From: Flavobacterium caseinilyticum
GTDB taxonomy: Bacteria; Bacteroidota; Bacteroidia; Flavobacteriales; Flavobacteriaceae
Length of the DNA: 64,000 bases
Reading direction: 5' to 3'
NCBI RefSeq assembly: GCF_004349085.1
Contig: NZ_SMFM01000007.1
Location: 1 to 64,000 of the forward strand
Below the pieces are notes generated by a model. The model ran no database searches and was not told where the DNA came from. It was given only the letters and a program-made list of their open reading frames with translations. Position numbers and translations under genes: made by a program. Shown here in pieces: positions 63,050-64,000 of the stretch (within the stretch, counting starts at the first letter, position 1; every line of letters starts with the position of its first letter).

Positions 63050-64000
63050 GTGTAAAAATAAAAACAGTAAGCAAACAGTTACCCAAATATTCAAGAAATA
63101 CAGAAGAAATTATTCCATTTCTTGATGCTTGGCTCGTTGGACAAGACGAGCGCTTCATTAGAAAAGTAAAGAAGATTTTTGAAGGTGCAGCTGTTGATAA
63201 ACGATACTCCATTATGGATCCAATTGAAGTATTTACAAAAACTTCATTTGAGGAAAGAAACGATATTTATGTTCGTGAAGTAATTGAATTAGGTGAAAAA
63301 GTGCTAGAAAAAGCGTTGAAAAAAGCCAATTGGAATCCAGAGGATTTAGACTACATCATTACAGTAAGTTGCACTGGAATTATGATTCCGTCACTGGATG
63401 CTTATTTAATCAATAAATTGAAATTACGTCAGGATATTGTTCGGCTTCCAGTCACCGAAATGGGCTGTGCAGCTGGTATTTCGGGAATTATTTACGCTAA
63501 AAATTTCTTGCAGGCTAATCCTGGCAAACGGGCTGCCGTAATTGCTGTCGAAAGCCCTACAGCTACGTTTCAACTAGACGATTTTTCGATGGCAAATATT
63601 GTGAGTGCAGCTATTTTTGGTGATGGCGCTGCTTGTGTTTTGCTATCTTCCCATGAAGATGATGAAGGTCCCGAAATTCTAGCTGAAGAAATGTATCATT
63701 TTTATGACAACATACACATGATGGGTTTTAAGCTTACCAATTCAGGTCTGCAGATGGTGTTAGATATTGAAGTTCCTGAAACAATTGCTTCTCATTTTCC
63801 GGATATTATTCATCCTTTTTTAGAAAAAAACAATATGGAAATGGGGGATATCGACCATCTAATATTTCATCCAGGTGGAAAGAAAATTGTTCAAACGGTT
63901 GAAGCTTTATTTTCTGATTTAGGGAAAAATATAACCGATACCAAAGAAGTATTGCGTTTGTACGGAAATATGTCGAGTGCAACTGTTTTATATGTTTTGG
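63046..64000 (+). CDS. Type III polyketide synthase (chalcone-synthase-like), partial
   Basis: The first 318 residues; the gene runs past the window end. The catalytic triad is visible: Cys in VTEMGCAAGISG, His in LIFHPGGKK and Asn in YGNMSSATVL. ITVSCTGIMIPSLDAYL is the typical thiolase-fold start. It condenses malonyl units onto a starter acyl-CoA, giving pyrones, resorcinols or quinones. The start overlaps the methyltransferase stop (ATGA). Confidence 0.93.
   Translation, partial: MSVKIKTVSKQLPKYSRNTEEIIPFLDAWLVGQDERFIRKVKKIFEGAAVDKRYSIMDPIEVFTKTSFEERNDIYVREVIELGEKVLEKALKKANWNPEDLDYIITVSCTGIMIPSLDAYLINKLKLRQDIVRLPVTEMGCAAGISGIIYAKNFLQANPGKRAAVIAVESPTATFQLDDFSMANIVSAAIFGDGAACVLLSSHEDDEGPEILAEEMYHFYDNIHMMGFKLTNSGLQMVLDIEVPETIASHFPDIIHPFLEKNNMEMGDIDHLIFHPGGKKIVQTVEALFSDLGKNITDTKEVLRLYGNMSSATVLYVL

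Noticed and set aside
1..64000. CRISPR arrays
   Set aside because: No set of regularly spaced identical repeats of 24-47 bp was found; the 8-bp tandem lacks spacers.

Overview
The window looks like a chromosome segment of a Flavobacterium or close relative (Bacteroidota, Flavobacteriaceae). It is AT-rich, lacks clear Shine-Dalgarno sequences, and carries TAnnTTTG -7 promoter boxes. The core genes fit this group: a fused alpha/beta 2-oxoacid dehydrogenase E1, a leu/ilv operon, acs, a class II KARI, and a type III PKS cluster. No rRNA genes, CRISPR array or intact integrase are visible. The genus is inferred from gene content and style, not measured.

1-3.4 kb: a tract of 19 tandem 8-bp units, a long hairpin, and a three-gene leftward cluster (one MNT/HEPN-like protein and two related small proteins). 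An XRE regulator with repeated candidate operators and a small orphan gene follow. This may be the worn edge of an integrative element.

3.5-21.1 kb: the main find, a tightly packed eight-gene rightward operon. Its genes are an AbiEi-like antitoxin/regulator, an AbiEii-like nucleotidyltransferase, an N6-adenine methyltransferase, a specificity subunit, a 1486-aa NERD nuclease/pseudokinase/kinase/P-loop protein, a 518-aa protein of unknown family, an 1812-aa HerA/DptH-like ATPase with a PD-(D/E)xK-like motif, and a PP2C phosphatase. There is no HsdR. Methylation probably marks self, and a kinase/phosphatase switch probably controls the nuclease/ATPase. It resembles MADS-type (methylation-associated) systems and is neither classical type I R-M nor BREX.

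21.1-27.1 kb: cassette-like single genes separated by shared repeat blocks. Some blocks have attC-like shape (imperfect palindromes ending in GTTGAAC). The genes include a HEPN + DUF3800 pair, a GNAT acetyltransferase, a 41-aa membrane peptide and orphans.

27.1-33.5 kb: a leftward sigma-like/small protein/ImmA-IrrE peptidase trio faces a rightward CBASS operon. That operon encodes a DUF2188 protein, a two-TM SMODS-associated NUDIX effector, a CD-NTase, an E2-like protein without E1, and a second membrane-anchored nucleotidyltransferase. It ends next to a GIY-YIG gene between tRNA-like remnants.

34-50.3 kb: mainly leftward housekeeping genes: a lipoprotein, P-type ATPase, PsiE-like protein, transglutaminase, substrate-binding protein, GNAT, reductase, nucleoside phosphorylase, SUI1 factor, and a 2OG-Fe(II) oxygenase. 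A GxxExxY gene broken by an in-frame stop lies between 32-bp inverted repeats. The rightward E1 fusion gene interrupts the series at 46.4 kb.

50.5-64 kb: the rightward leuA-leuB-ilvD-ilvB-ilvN-ilvC operon with REP-like palindromes between its genes. Then acs and a GGR-like flavoprotein/methyltransferase/type III PKS cluster cut by the window end.
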